In this document: one piece after another, positions 54,694 through 63,179 of the stretch | How positions within the stretch are numbered: the stretch's first letter is position 1 | Layout: each line of letters starts with the position of its first letter | Assembly: GCF_000708715.2 (NCBI RefSeq) | Contig: NZ_JENB01000002.1 | Coordinates: 124,001 to 188,000 of the forward strand | DNA length: 64,000 nt | Reading direction: 5' to 3' | Source: Pseudomonas putida W15Oct28 | GTDB taxonomy: Bacteria > Pseudomonadota > Gammaproteobacteria > Pseudomonadales > Pseudomonadaceae | Notes under the pieces: model-generated | The model's input: the letters and a program-made list of their open reading frames with translations, nothing else | What the model was told of the DNA's origin: nothing | Database searches by the model: none | Made by a program: the position numbers and the translations under genes

Positions 54694-55519
54694 GGGCTGT
54701 GGACCAGTCAACCCAGCCGAACTGCCAGGTCGCCAGAATCAGCAGGCCGAAGACGATGCGATACCAGGCAAATGCCGCATAGCTGTGGTTGGCAATGAAC
54801 TTGAGCAGCGCACGCACAGCGATCATGGCAAAAATGAACGACGTCACGAAGCCAATGGCAAACACCGGCAAGTCACCGGGCTGGAACACGTCCCGATACT
54901 TGTAGCCCGAGTACACCGCCGCACCGACCATGGTCGGCATCGCCAGGAAGAACGAGAACTCGGTCGCCGCCTTGCGCGACAGGCCGAACAGCAGGCCGCC
55001 GATAATGGTCGAGCCGGAGCGCGAAGTACCCGGGATCATCGCCAGGCACTGGACAAAACCGATCTTCAGCGCATGGCTCCAGCGCATGTCGTCCACATGG
55101 TCCACCTGCACGCTGTGGTCGCGACGCTCGGCCCAGAGCATGATGACGCCACCCACCACCAGCGCCGTCGCCACAGTGATCGGGTTGAACAGGTACTCGT
55201 GAATCAGGTCGGCAAACAGCACCCCCAATACCACCGCCGGCATGAACGCCAACAGCAGGTTGCCGGTGAAACGCCGTGCCTTGGGCTGGCTGGTCAGGCC
55301 GAACACCACTTCGAGAATCTTGCCGCGAAATTCCCACACCACTGCCAGGATCGCCGCCAGCTGGATGATGATGTTGAAAGCCATGGCCCGTTCGCCGCCA
55401 AAACCTATCAGGTCGGCGACGATAATCTGGTGCCCGGTACTGGAAATCGGCAGAAACTCCGTCAGCCCTTCGACCACGCCTAAGATGATTGCCTGGAAGG
55501 CAGTCCAAAAATCCATCAT
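54686..55519 (-). CDS. uppP: Undecaprenyl-diphosphatase (BacA/UppP)
   Basis: The 277-residue membrane protein has the two inverted-repeat active-site motifs: [17 protein letters not shown] near residue 14 and [11 protein letters not shown] near 167. It dephosphorylates undecaprenyl pyrophosphate at the periplasmic face for peptidoglycan recycling, and overproduction gives bacitracin resistance. Downstream overlap with the DUF1294 gene makes a two-gene unit. It is divergent from the chemoreceptor. Confidence 0.95.
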   Translation of the reverse strand: MMDFWTAFQAIILGVVEGLTEFLPISSTGHQIIVADLIGFGGERAMAFNIIIQLAAILAVVWEFRGKILEVVFGLTSQPKARRFTGNLLLAFMPAVVLGVLFADLIHEYLFNPITVATALVVGGVIMLWAERRDHSVQVDHVDDMRWSHALKIGFVQCLAMIPGTSRSGSTIIGGLLFGLSRKAATEFSFFLAMPTMVGAAVYSGYKYRDVFQPGDLPVFAIGFVTSFIFAMIAVRALLKFIANHSYAAFAWYRIVFGLLILATWQFGWVDWSTAHG

Positions 55520-55644
55520 TCCCCCGGATGGAGCACTGCTTGCTGCAGGCCCCTTGTTCTTGATTTGCTTGAAATTGCCGCACGCGGCCCGGCTGTTTTA
55601 CAGCGACTGTTGGGCGCAACGCCAGTGGAAAAGTTCACGGCTGC

Positions 55645-55672
55645 TAAAGGTTTCATCTTGCGCGGCCGAAAT
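55645..55672 (+). promoter_or_regulatory. Possible FliA (sigma-28) promoter of the chemoreceptor
   Basis: TAAA is followed after 16 bases by GCCGAAAT, near the sigma-28 consensus TAAA-N15-GCCGATAA. It would give a leader of about 140 bases before the chemoreceptor start. The -10 has two mismatches and the spacer is one base long. Confidence 0.4.
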
Positions 55673-55816
55673 CCTAGCAGAGCGCCTTTGCATTCGCTTT
55701 ACGAGACCTGCGGCAGACTATTACTAAGATATCACTTAGCCATTAGTCGAGTGGGGCCCTGGCGCAAAGCATGCTTGGATGCACCTCAATAAAAAGAACA
55801 ATGCGGGAGCTCGTGG

Positions 55817-57451
55817 ATGAAGACTCTGAGATCGATGTCGATCAGCCGTCGCCTGTGGCTGATCCTGGTGGTGGCAGTGGCCATGCTGGTGGTGCTGGGC
55901 CTGCTGATGCTGCGCCAGATCCACGGTGACCTGTATCAGGCCAAGGCGGAGAAAACCCGCCACGTGGTGCAGACCGCGGCCGGTGTACTGGCCTATTACC
56001 AAGGGCTGGAGGCGGCCGGCACACTCAGCCGCGAAGCCGCCCAGCAACAGGCGCTGCAAGTGGTGCGGGCGCTGCGCTACGACCATGACGACTACTTCTG
56101 GATCAACGACCTGGGGCCGAGGATGATCATGCATCCGGCCAACCCCAAGCTCGACGGCCAGGACCTCTCGGCCATTCGCGACCCCGACGGCTTTGCCGTG
56201 TTCAACGAGATGGTCGCACTGGCCCGCCTGCAGGATGCCGGGCCGGTCAACTACCGCTGGCCCAAGCCCGGCGCCAGCGAGCCGGTGGCCAAGACTTCCT
56301 ATATACAGCTGTTCAAGCCCTGGGGCTGGATCATCGGGTCTGGCGTGTACATTGATGATGTGCAGGCCGAATTCGCCCGTCAGCTGCGCGACGCCTCGCT
56401 GGTGGGCTTGGGCATTGCCCTGCTGATGGCGCTGGTGGTCATGTTGATTGCACGCAGCATCGCCCGCCCCTTGCAGGAGGCCGTGCAGGCCATGGGCAAT
56501 ATCGCCAGCGGCGAAAGCGACCTGACCCGGCGCCTGGACACCCATGGCCGTGACGAAATCACCCACCTGGGCGAGCACTTCAACCGCTTCAACGGCAAGC
56601 TCCAAGGGGTGGTCGGCCAGTTGCAGGGCGCCGCCCACGCGCTGGCCCGGTCCGCCGGGCACGTCGGTGACAATGCGGGTGCTGCACAACAGCACAGTGC
56701 CCAGCAATCGCTACAGATGGACCAAGTGGCCACTGCCGTGAACGAGGTGACGTACGCCGTGCAGGACGTGGCCCAGACCGCCGAACAGGCCGCCGGGGAA
56801 ATGCGCACCGCGCAGCAGCAGGTAGCGCATGGCCAGCAAGCCATCCATGGCAGCCTGGCACAGATCGATCGGCTGTCGCTGACCATCGACCAGGCCGTGC
56901 AGGTGATCCGCGACCTGGCCGGGCACAGCACGCGCATCGGTGGCGTGCTGGACGTAATCCGCTCCATCGCCGAGCAGACCAACCTGCTGGCGCTGAACGC
57001 AGCCATCGAGGCGGCGCGGGCCGGCGAGCAAGGCCGCGGCTTTGCCGTGGTCGCCGACGAGGTGCGCCTACTGGCCCAGCGCACAGCGCAGTCGACGGCC
57101 GAGATCCATACCATGATCGCGCACCTGCAAAGCCAGACGGACGCGGCGGTCAAGGCCATCGACACCAGCAGCGAAGCCTCGCGCCAGACCGTCGAGCAAG
57201 CCCGCGAGGCCGGCGCCAGCCTGGATGCCATCAACCAGGTGCTGAACAACCTCACTGCCTTGAATGCCTCCATCGCCAGTGCCACCTTGCAGCAGGCGCA
57301 TGTGGTCGAAGAGATCAACCGCAATGTGCTGGATACCGCCGGGCTGTCCCAGCAGACCGCCGATGCGGCGCGCCAATCCAGTGATGCCGGGGTGGCGTTG
57401 GGGCAGTTGAGCGAAGAGCTGGAACAGTTGTTGCGGCAGTTCCGGGTCTAG
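55817..57451 (+). CDS. mcpP: Methyl-accepting chemotaxis receptor with sCache domain (McpP-like)
   Basis: The 544-residue protein has TM1 near 12-33 and a periplasmic sCache_2 ligand domain (about 35-190, with [17 protein letters not shown] and [19 protein letters not shown]). TM2 lies near 193-214, then HAMP, and a signalling domain (about 280-544) with the hairpin [21 protein letters not shown]. putida McpP has this layout beside uppP and senses acetate, pyruvate, propionate and L-lactate; the assignment rests on architecture and locus. Confidence 0.85.
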   Translation: MKTLRSMSISRRLWLILVVAVAMLVVLGLLMLRQIHGDLYQAKAEKTRHVVQTAAGVLAYYQGLEAAGTLSREAAQQQALQVVRALRYDHDDYFWINDLGPRMIMHPANPKLDGQDLSAIRDPDGFAVFNEMVALARLQDAGPVNYRWPKPGASEPVAKTSYIQLFKPWGWIIGSGVYIDDVQAEFARQLRDASLVGLGIALLMALVVMLIARSIARPLQEAVQAMGNIASGESDLTRRLDTHGRDEITHLGEHFNRFNGKLQGVVGQLQGAAHALARSAGHVGDNAGAAQQHSAQQSLQMDQVATAVNEVTYAVQDVAQTAEQAAGEMRTAQQQVAHGQQAIHGSLAQIDRLSLTIDQAVQVIRDLAGHSTRIGGVLDVIRSIAEQTNLLALNAAIEAARAGEQGRGFAVVADEVRLLAQRTAQSTAEIHTMIAHLQSQTDAAVKAIDTSSEASRQTVEQAREAGASLDAINQVLNNLTALNASIASATLQQAHVVEEINRNVLDTAGLSQQTADAARQSSDAGVALGQLSEELEQLLRQFRV

Positions 57452-57456
57452 CCCTT

Positions 57457-57548
57457 GTAGGAGCAGCCTTGTGCTGCGAAGAGGCCAGTAAGGCCAGCAG
57501 ATTTCTATTTGCCTTACTGGCCTCTTCGCAGCACAAGGCTGCTCCTAC
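57457..57548. repeat. Paired REP-like element, divergent family
   Basis: GTAGGAGCAGCCTTGTGCTG (continuing CGAAGAGGCCAGTAAGGC) and its complement are separated by about 15 bases. It resembles the others but ends in GCTCCTAC rather than GCTCCCAC, so it belongs to a different REP sub-family. It lies after the chemoreceptor stop. Confidence 0.8.
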
Positions 57549-57643
57549 ATGGGTTCGCCAGCAAACCTTCAAGTACCTACACCTTGCCTGTCTGACCCGC
57601 TACAATCTCGCCCTTCCCTCGATAGACTCTCCAAGGATCGCCG

Positions 57644-58210
57644 ATGTCCGGCCTTGAACTCATCGCCGCCGTCCTCGGCGTCACCGCTGTCTGGCTTACG
57701 GTCAAGCAGAACGCCTGGTGCTGGCCGATCGGCCTGGTCATGGTGCTGATCTACGGCTGGCTGTTCTACGAGGTAAAGCTGTATTCGGGCATGCTGCTGC
57801 AAGTGGCCTACGCCATCCTGCAACTGTACGGCTGGTGGCAATGGAAGCGCCCCGGCCACGCTGAAGACGCCCGCCAGGTCTCCCGCCTGAAGCGACCGGC
57901 ACTGCTTGGCGGCCTGGCTGCCGGGCTGCTCCTGAGCGCGGCCCTGGGCGCGGCCATGGCCAACTGGACCGATGCCGCCCTGCCCTGGCTGGACGCCACC
58001 CTCACCGGCTTCAGCCTGGTAGCGCAACTGTGGATGGCCCAGAAGCGCCTGCAATGCTGGCCGCTGTGGGTGGTGGTGGACATCGTCTATGTGGGCCAGT
58101 ACCTGCACCAGCAGCTGTATTTCACCGCAGGCTTCTTCGCCGTGCTTACCCTGATTGCCGTGCGCGGCTGGCTGGAATGGCGCCGTGACCCGGCGTTGGT
58201 GCAGCCATGA
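57644..58210 (+). CDS. pnuC: PnuC-type nicotinamide riboside transporter
   Basis: The 188-residue protein has six to seven membrane segments and the PnuC pattern NAWCWPIGLVMVLIYGWLFYEVKLYSGMLLQVAYAILQLYGWWQW. PnuC facilitates uptake of nicotinamide riboside, which is trapped by phosphorylation; the next gene encodes that kinase. The genes overlap by four bases. A sigma-70-like sequence lies about 50 bases upstream. No riboswitch is recognised. Confidence 0.92.
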   Translation: MSGLELIAAVLGVTAVWLTVKQNAWCWPIGLVMVLIYGWLFYEVKLYSGMLLQVAYAILQLYGWWQWKRPGHAEDARQVSRLKRPALLGGLAAGLLLSAALGAAMANWTDAALPWLDATLTGFSLVAQLWMAQKRLQCWPLWVVVDIVYVGQYLHQQLYFTAGFFAVLTLIAVRGWLEWRRDPALVQP

Positions 58211-58776
58211 GCGCAAAACAGACCATGAAGGTACTGGTGCTGTGCGGCCCCGAATCCAGCGGCAAGAGCTGGCTCAGTGGCGTAATTCAGGCGCATTTCG
58301 GCGGCGTGGTGGTGGCCGAGTACGTGCGCCACTTCATCGACCAGGAGTGCCGCGATACCTGCTACGCCGATATCCCCACCATCGCCCGGGGCCAGTTGGC
58401 CTGGGAGGACCGGGCCCGTGAGCAGGCCCCACCGCTGCTGATCCTCGACACCCACCTGCTCAGCAACATGCTCTGGAGCCACGCCTTGTTCGATGACTGC
58501 CCGCCCTGGCTGGAACAGGCATTGCTTGCAAGACGGTACGACCTGCACCTGCTGCTCAGCCCGCAAGGTGTCGACTGGGTTGCCGATGGCCAGCGCAGCC
58601 AGCCCGATCTAAATGACCGGCAACGCTTTTTCGACGACAGCCTGGCCTGGTTGAAGCGCCACGGCCAGGCACACCAGATACTTGAGGGCAATTGGCCGCA
58701 GCGCCAATTGATGGCCTTGCAAGCGGTTGCTACACTGCTTAATAGCGATGCGCCAGCATGCCCGACCGAGTGTTAA
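58207..58776 (+). CDS. Nicotinamide riboside kinase-like ATPase (NadR C-terminal type)
   Basis: The 189-residue P-loop protein has Walker A GPESSGKS near residue 14, the Asp of LILDTHLLSNM, and a C-terminal segment resembling the kinase half of NadR. It has no helix-turn-helix or adenylyltransferase domain. It phosphorylates nicotinamide riboside imported by PnuC, leading to NAD. The four-base overlap with pnuC supports this. Confidence 0.88.
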   Translation: MSAKQTMKVLVLCGPESSGKSWLSGVIQAHFGGVVVAEYVRHFIDQECRDTCYADIPTIARGQLAWEDRAREQAPPLLILDTHLLSNMLWSHALFDDCPPWLEQALLARRYDLHLLLSPQGVDWVADGQRSQPDLNDRQRFFDDSLAWLKRHGQAHQILEGNWPQRQLMALQAVATLLNSDAPACPTEC

Positions 58777-58813
58777 GCCACTGAGACACACACGTGGGGC
58801 AAAGTCCCCGAAA

Positions 58814-58834
58814 ATGCGGGGGTTTCCCCCGCAT
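58814..58834. repeat. Hairpin ATGCGGGGG-TTT-CCCCCGCAT
   Basis: A perfect nine-bp stem with a three-base loop is flanked by an outer CCCCG/CGGGG. It lies 38 bases after the kinase stop and may end pnuC-operon transcription, but there is no T tract. A second inverted repeat, TGCTGGC-TTA-GCCAGCA, lies at 58893-58909, and the 10-mer CACTGAGACA is repeated at 58779 and 58933. These sit in the ~300-base gap before fapA. Confidence 0.5.
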
Positions 58835-58973
58835 CGGGGTCAGTGTCAAGCCAGTGAAACACCCCTGCAAAAACCCTTCCAGTCAAAGCCAGTGCTGGCT
58901 TAGCCAGCAATACCCACGGCTACCTGTATCAGCACTGAGACAGAATACGCCGCAAATTCTCATCCCCTCGCTT

Positions 58974-58986
58974 TAACCGGTTGATC
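58974..58986 (-). promoter_or_regulatory. IHF-like site upstream of fap promoter
   Basis: TAA-CCGG-TTGATC matches the reverse IHF consensus YAA-N4-TTGATW at all but the last base. It lies 20 bases upstream of the sigma-54-type promoter, where an IHF bend would be useful for an enhancer-binding activator. Confidence 0.5.
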
Positions 58987-59005
58987 TGCAAACGATTCTT
59001 AAAAG

Positions 59006-59021
59006 CGGCACACCTTCTGCT
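59006..59021 (+). promoter_or_regulatory. Sigma-54 type promoter of the fap operon
   Basis: CGGCACACCTTCTGCT has the invariant GG and GC spaced by ten bases and matches TGGCACG-N4-TTGCW at most positions (mismatches at the first T, the seventh G and the first T of TTGC). Transcription would start about 40 bases before fapA. Confidence 0.6.
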
Positions 59022-59073
59022 CTGTTGTTCGCATCGCTGAACAGGGCCAGCGCTCAAAGAAGGAGTTGCCGTC

Positions 59074-59511
59074 GTGAGGAAAAGTGACAAACGCCTCTAT
59101 CACCTCGTACTGGTGGGTTGTGTATTGGGGTCACTGAGCCTGACGGCCCAGGCGGACAACGGGATCATCATCATCAAGCGCGACGTGCAGGTGCGTAACG
59201 CGACGATACCGCCCCTTATCCCCGACCCGAGCCCTACCACAGTCAACGCCAACCCTTCGGCCTATGTGCTCAAACAGACCAACGAGCTGAGCGATGGCGA
59301 CTTCGCCAGCATCAGCAGTGGCGCGGGCATCAGCAACATGATCACCCAGCAGACCAACAACCTGGGCGGCAACCTCGGCAATCAGAACCAGCTGCCCAAC
59401 CTGGCAGGTGGCCGGGGCACCGGTTCGGGCAACGGCATCTCGAACATGGTGAACTCAAGTGTTCAGCGCGGGCTCGCTCCGCTGCAGATCCTGACTGGCG
59501 GGGGCAAGTGA
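59074..59511 (+). CDS. fapA: Functional amyloid protein FapA
   Basis: The 145-residue protein has a signal peptide (VLVGCVLGSLSLTAQA). The mature form has Asn/Gln/Gly-rich segments (NANPSAYVLKQTNELSDGDF, ISNMITQQTNNLGGNLGN) like a short amyloid repeat. FapA is a minor component that modulates FapB/FapC fibre assembly. The start is GTG with AAGGAG eight bases upstream. It is first of the fapABCDEF operon; fapB starts two bases after the stop. Confidence 0.92.
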   Translation: MRKSDKRLYHLVLVGCVLGSLSLTAQADNGIIIIKRDVQVRNATIPPLIPDPSPTTVNANPSAYVLKQTNELSDGDFASISSGAGISNMITQQTNNLGGNLGNQNQLPNLAGGRGTGSGNGISNMVNSSVQRGLAPLQILTGGGK

Positions 59512-59512
59512 G

Positions 59513-60091
59513 ATGAAGCACATGCTGCTGATTCTGGCCACCCTGTGCAGTGCGCCAGCCCTCGCCGACTCACTCGTTCCCGTCATCAATAACGCCAACA
59601 TCGACAGCTCCGGCAGCCGCTATCAGGGCAACCTCTCTGTCAACCAGGCCGCTGGTGACAAACAACAACAAGTCAATGCGCGCGCCATCGCCGTCGGGCC
59701 TGAAGCAAACGCCAGCACGCAGATACGGCAACGGCTCAATACGCCGGCCGACACCGCGATGGATGCCCGCTCGACCATCCAGGGCAACGCCTTCAGCAAC
59801 GGCAGTGGCGCACTGGGGGTCAACCAGAGCGCGGGTGCCAATACCCAGCAAGCCAACGCCCTGAGCATCACCCTCAGTGCTCAACCGCAAAGCATCGACG
59901 ACAGCGTCCTCCTGCAACAGAACGTGGCGCTGATCAACAACTCCGGAGCAACTGACATTCCAGCCGGCTATCGCCAGGTCACCACCAGTGACCAGGCATT
60001 CACCGGTAGCCGTGGGGTGATCCAGTTGAACCAGAGTGCCGGGGTGGGAAACCGCATGGCCAACACCTTGAGCATCCGGGTCGCGGATTGA
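59513..60091 (+). CDS. fapB: Functional amyloid minor subunit FapB
   Basis: The 192-residue protein has a signal peptide (MKHMLLILATLCSAPALA) and three imperfect repeats of the type LSVNQAAGDKQQQVNARAIAVG, LGVNQSAGANTQQANALSITL, and IQLNQSAGVGNRMANTLSIRV. These are the same motif as in FapC. FapB is thought to nucleate the fibre. The linkers between repeats are short compared with FapC. Confidence 0.93.
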   Translation: MKHMLLILATLCSAPALADSLVPVINNANIDSSGSRYQGNLSVNQAAGDKQQQVNARAIAVGPEANASTQIRQRLNTPADTAMDARSTIQGNAFSNGSGALGVNQSAGANTQQANALSITLSAQPQSIDDSVLLQQNVALINNSGATDIPAGYRQVTTSDQAFTGSRGVIQLNQSAGVGNRMANTLSIRVAD

Positions 60092-60141
60092 CCCAATCAG
60101 TTAAGAACAACACTTAACCTAATAAAGTACGGAGAATCACC

Positions 60142-61593
60142 ATGAAACCCTCGATGGCAATCAAGCCTCTGGTGTTCGCAATTGCTGCGGTCATGGCTGT
60201 TGCTGTACAAGCTGGGCAAAACGATCGGCGTAATGACCACCATAACGGCCACCATAACAATGGTCAGCACACGCCTCCACCCACCAAGATCCCTGTGTAT
60301 GCAACGGCCAATGCCTGGGATACCCAAAACAGCGCCGACAATCACATCACCAACCAAGGCACCATCAACGAAGCCGAGATGAACCAGTCGGGTGAAGGTT
60401 CCAGCGGCAATGTCGGCATCAACGTGGCCGCCGGTAACGGCAACCAGCAGGATAACGCAGCTGCCATCGCCAACGCCGGCTCCGAGTCGAGCCTGGACAA
60501 CAGCTTCGTGTTCGGCATGGCCAATGCCACTGCCGATGTCGTTCAAACCAGCACAGGCAACCGTGTCGACAACTATTCGACCCAGTCGTCCGCTGTGATG
60601 AGCGGCTCGGCCAGCGGGGCTGAGGGCAACATCGGCATCAACGTTGCCGGTGGCGACCTCAACCAACAGAAAAACACCATGGCGATCGCCAACACCGGTG
60701 CTCCGCTGGGTAATGCCACTGCCACCGCGTCTGCCGAACAGGACGGCCCTGGCCTGATCGTGAACAACGCCGCCGACCGCACCTACCGGGTGGATACGAT
60801 TACCATCACCACCTCGGCAAGCGGTTCGAGCTCGCGTGATGGCACGTTCAACTCGACCGACGACCGCAACTCGTCGTCGAGCTTCAGCGTGGCCGGCGCG
60901 CAAAGCGCCAGCTCCAGCGGCTCCAGTGGCTGGAACTCCAGTGGCTCGAAAACCAGCAATGCCAGCGGGTCCAACAGTTCGAGCGCAAGCGGCTCGAACA
61001 GCTGGGGTGCCAGCGGCTCGGCCAGCGGCAGCAACAGCTCGTCGAGCAGTGCCAACCTGACTGCTTCGCTGGACGCCGCAGCCAACGCTACGCGTACCTT
61101 GACCACCGATGATGGCCGTCGCGAACGGACCCGCTCCAGCACCTTCGATGGTTCGCTGAGTGCATCGCTGGATGTGTCGGTCGACAAGTCGCACGAAAGT
61201 GCATACGACTCGTCGTTCGAAAAAGCATTCGACTCCAGCTACGACAAGTCGCGTGAATCGTCGTACGACAAGTCCAAAGAATCTTCGTACACCAAGTCTC
61301 ACGACTCTTCGTACGAAAATGCTTCGGCGTCTGAGTTCTCGAAGTCTGGCGAGAAATCAAAACAATCCTCGAACGACGTTTCGAAGAGCTACAGCGAAAG
61401 CAGCGCTTACGACTTGAGCAATACTGTGTCCTTCCAAGTGCTGACCCCGACCGGCTGGGCCAACCCTGTTACCAATACTGCAACCCTTAGCGGTTCGGTA
61501 AACGGTGGCAGCGGCAACCTGGGCGTGAACGTGGCAGCCGGTGTGGGCAACCAGCAGAGCAACTCGCTGGCCATCTCCAACACCTCGTTCTAA
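60142..61593 (+). CDS. fapC: Functional amyloid major subunit FapC with very long linker
   Basis: The 483-residue protein has a signal peptide (to about residue 24), a His/Asn-rich start, and three amyloid repeats at about 54-112, 126-184 and 424-480. Each repeat ends in a GxxGxNVAxGxxNQQxN core. The second linker is about 240 residues: a Ser/Gly part (246-305) and then a Ser/Lys/Asp/Glu/Tyr part (348-423) of tandem units such as SSYDKSRE and SSYDKSKE. No cysteine is present. FapC is the main fibre protein in biofilms. The long linker is unlike the compact FapC of some pseudomonads. Confidence 0.92.
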   Translation: MKPSMAIKPLVFAIAAVMAVAVQAGQNDRRNDHHNGHHNNGQHTPPPTKIPVYATANAWDTQNSADNHITNQGTINEAEMNQSGEGSSGNVGINVAAGNGNQQDNAAAIANAGSESSLDNSFVFGMANATADVVQTSTGNRVDNYSTQSSAVMSGSASGAEGNIGINVAGGDLNQQKNTMAIANTGAPLGNATATASAEQDGPGLIVNNAADRTYRVDTITITTSASGSSSRDGTFNSTDDRNSSSSFSVAGAQSASSSGSSGWNSSGSKTSNASGSNSSSASGSNSWGASGSASGSNSSSSSANLTASLDAAANATRTLTTDDGRRERTRSSTFDGSLSASLDVSVDKSHESAYDSSFEKAFDSSYDKSRESSYDKSKESSYTKSHDSSYENASASEFSKSGEKSKQSSNDVSKSYSESSAYDLSNTVSFQVLTPTGWANPVTNTATLSGSVNGGSGNLGVNVAAGVGNQQSNSLAISNTSF

Positions 61594-61605
61594 ACGCTGC
61601 GCTTG

Positions 61606-61630
61606 AGGCCCCCTTCGGGGGGCCTTTCTT
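61606..61630 (+). terminator. Intra-operon terminator between fapC and fapD
   Basis: AGGCCCCC-TTCG-GGGGGCCT followed by TTCTT lies 12 bases after the fapC stop. It is a strong stem with a UUCG-type tetraloop. It probably lowers expression of fapDEF relative to the structural subunits. Confidence 0.8.
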
Positions 61631-61654
61631 CAACACACCGTAAGGCACCCGATC

Positions 61655-62335
61655 ATGCGAATTTTCGCCTTGGCGTTTTTGCTGTGCCTGGCCAGCGTGA
61701 GCGAAGCTGCACAAATGCCCCTGTCCGTCCTGCCGGGCGGCGCCGTGGTGTTCAAGCCTCTCCAGAGCGTGCGCGAACGCAAGTTTGCCGACCTGGTGCA
61801 ACAGAAAACCGACTTCAGCTGCGGCGCCGCCGCGCTGGCCACCATCCTGCGCCAGGCCTACTGGCTGGATGTGGACGAACATCAGATCATCGAAGGCATG
61901 CTGGCCCACGCCGATCAGGACCTGGTGCGTACGCAAGGCTTCTCGATGCTCGACATGAAACGCTACGTCGAAAGCTTGGGCATGCGTGCCCGCGGTTACC
62001 GGGTAGCGCCCGAAACCCTGCACAACGTGCGCATCCCGGTCGTGGTGCTGATGGATGTGCGCGGCTACAAGCACTTCGTGGTCATGCAGAAGGTCGACAA
62101 GGGCTGGGTATACATCGGTGACCCGGTACTGGGCCATAAACGCTACAAAGTCGAAGACTTCCTCAAAGGCTGGAACGGCATCATCTTCGCCGTGATCGGC
62201 CAGGGTTACGACAAGAACAATATCCTGCTCGACCCGCCGCTGCCGTTGACCGCCAAGGGCCGGGTGGACAACTTCACCCCCGTGAAGGACAACGAGCTGC
62301 TGGACTTCGGCTTCATCAAAAGCGACTTCTTCTAA
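61655..62335 (+). CDS. fapD: FapD, C39-like cysteine protease of the Fap system
   Basis: The 226-residue protein has a signal peptide (MRIFALAFLLCLASVSEA) and a papain-like C39 domain: C56 (QKTDFSCGAAALATIL), H140 (GYKHFVVMQ) and D156 (YIGDPVLG). It resembles bacteriocin-processing peptidases. FapD is required for Fap export or maturation and probably trims Fap subunits in the periplasm. Confidence 0.93.
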   Translation: MRIFALAFLLCLASVSEAAQMPLSVLPGGAVVFKPLQSVRERKFADLVQQKTDFSCGAAALATILRQAYWLDVDEHQIIEGMLAHADQDLVRTQGFSMLDMKRYVESLGMRARGYRVAPETLHNVRIPVVVLMDVRGYKHFVVMQKVDKGWVYIGDPVLGHKRYKVEDFLKGWNGIIFAVIGQGYDKNNILLDPPLPLTAKGRVDNFTPVKDNELLDFGFIKSDFF

Positions 62336-62380
62336 CGACTGTTCTAATGACAAGGAGCATGATGCTCCAGGGAGCATTTC

Positions 62381-63133
62381 ATGAAGACTTCATTGTGGCT
62401 GGCCATGGCCTGCCTGGCTGCCAGCCTGCCAAGCCACGCCGAGGCGTTGAAACCCATTGAACTGAAGGACCAGGAGCTGGCGAACCTGCGGGGCCGCTAT
62501 GTGATGCCGGGACGCATCGTCAGCTTCGGCATCGTCATGAGCAGCACCTGGCAAAACGCCAAGGGCGACGTGATTGGGGCGACGTCCACGCTGCAGGTTC
62601 AACAGTCGACCATCAAGCCCCAGTTCTATGTATCGATGATCGATGAAAAAGGCACAGGTACGGCGTCGAGCAGTGCGCCTTCTGCCGGGACTGGCGTGGT
62701 CACGGGCGGTAATGGCCTTGCCACTACCGAGGGTGTGACCCAGGTGGTACGTGCCGCCGGTGACAACAACGCGGCCTACAACAATGTCGATATCAACGTC
62801 ACCAAGGCCAACCAGGCCCCCGCCGTGCAACAGCAAGGCCAGGTGCTGGCCGCCGGCCAGACCCTGGTCGGAGAAAACGGCGCCGGCGCGCTCAGTGTGT
62901 CTTCCAGCGGTGTAGGTGTGCAGCTCAACATCAACGCCAGCAACAACCAGGGCAGCAGCGTGCAACGCCTGGCCCAGGGGGGCCTGATGCAGAACTCGAC
63001 ATTGCTCGGCAACGGCAACCGGGTCAGCAACATGACATCCCTGAATGTCGTCATGCGTGAGAACGTGCCGACAGCGGCTTCGCTCAACGGCAGCCTTGAC
63101 CAGCTCAAAGGTCTTCGCACCTTCGGATACTGA
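62381..63133 (+). CDS. fapE: FapE, fibre-associated extracellular protein
   Basis: The 250-residue protein has a signal peptide ([22 protein letters not shown]). The Asn/Gln/Ser-rich mature sequence contains [24 protein letters not shown] and [18 protein letters not shown]. It is a minor component found with purified Fap fibres. AAGGAG lies in the gap after fapD, with a second GGAG near the ATG. Confidence 0.9.
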   Translation: MKTSLWLAMACLAASLPSHAEALKPIELKDQELANLRGRYVMPGRIVSFGIVMSSTWQNAKGDVIGATSTLQVQQSTIKPQFYVSMIDEKGTGTASSSAPSAGTGVVTGGNGLATTEGVTQVVRAAGDNNAAYNNVDINVTKANQAPAVQQQGQVLAAGQTLVGENGAGALSVSSSGVGVQLNINASNNQGSSVQRLAQGGLMQNSTLLGNGNRVSNMTSLNVVMRENVPTAASLNGSLDQLKGLRTFGY

Positions 63134-63179
63134 TCTACGCTCAGTCTCATCAAAAGTAGTTGGAAGGGACGGCAACTCC

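Noticed and set aside
55565..55792. 75-codon frame between uppP and the chemoreceptor
   Set aside because: It starts with TTG, has no Shine-Dalgarno, and would span the possible sigma-28 promoter; composition does not look coding.
57549..57643. Riboswitch before pnuC
   Set aside because: The leader is under 100 bases and I see no match to the TPP, preQ1 or NAD-type aptamers sometimes found upstream of pnuC.
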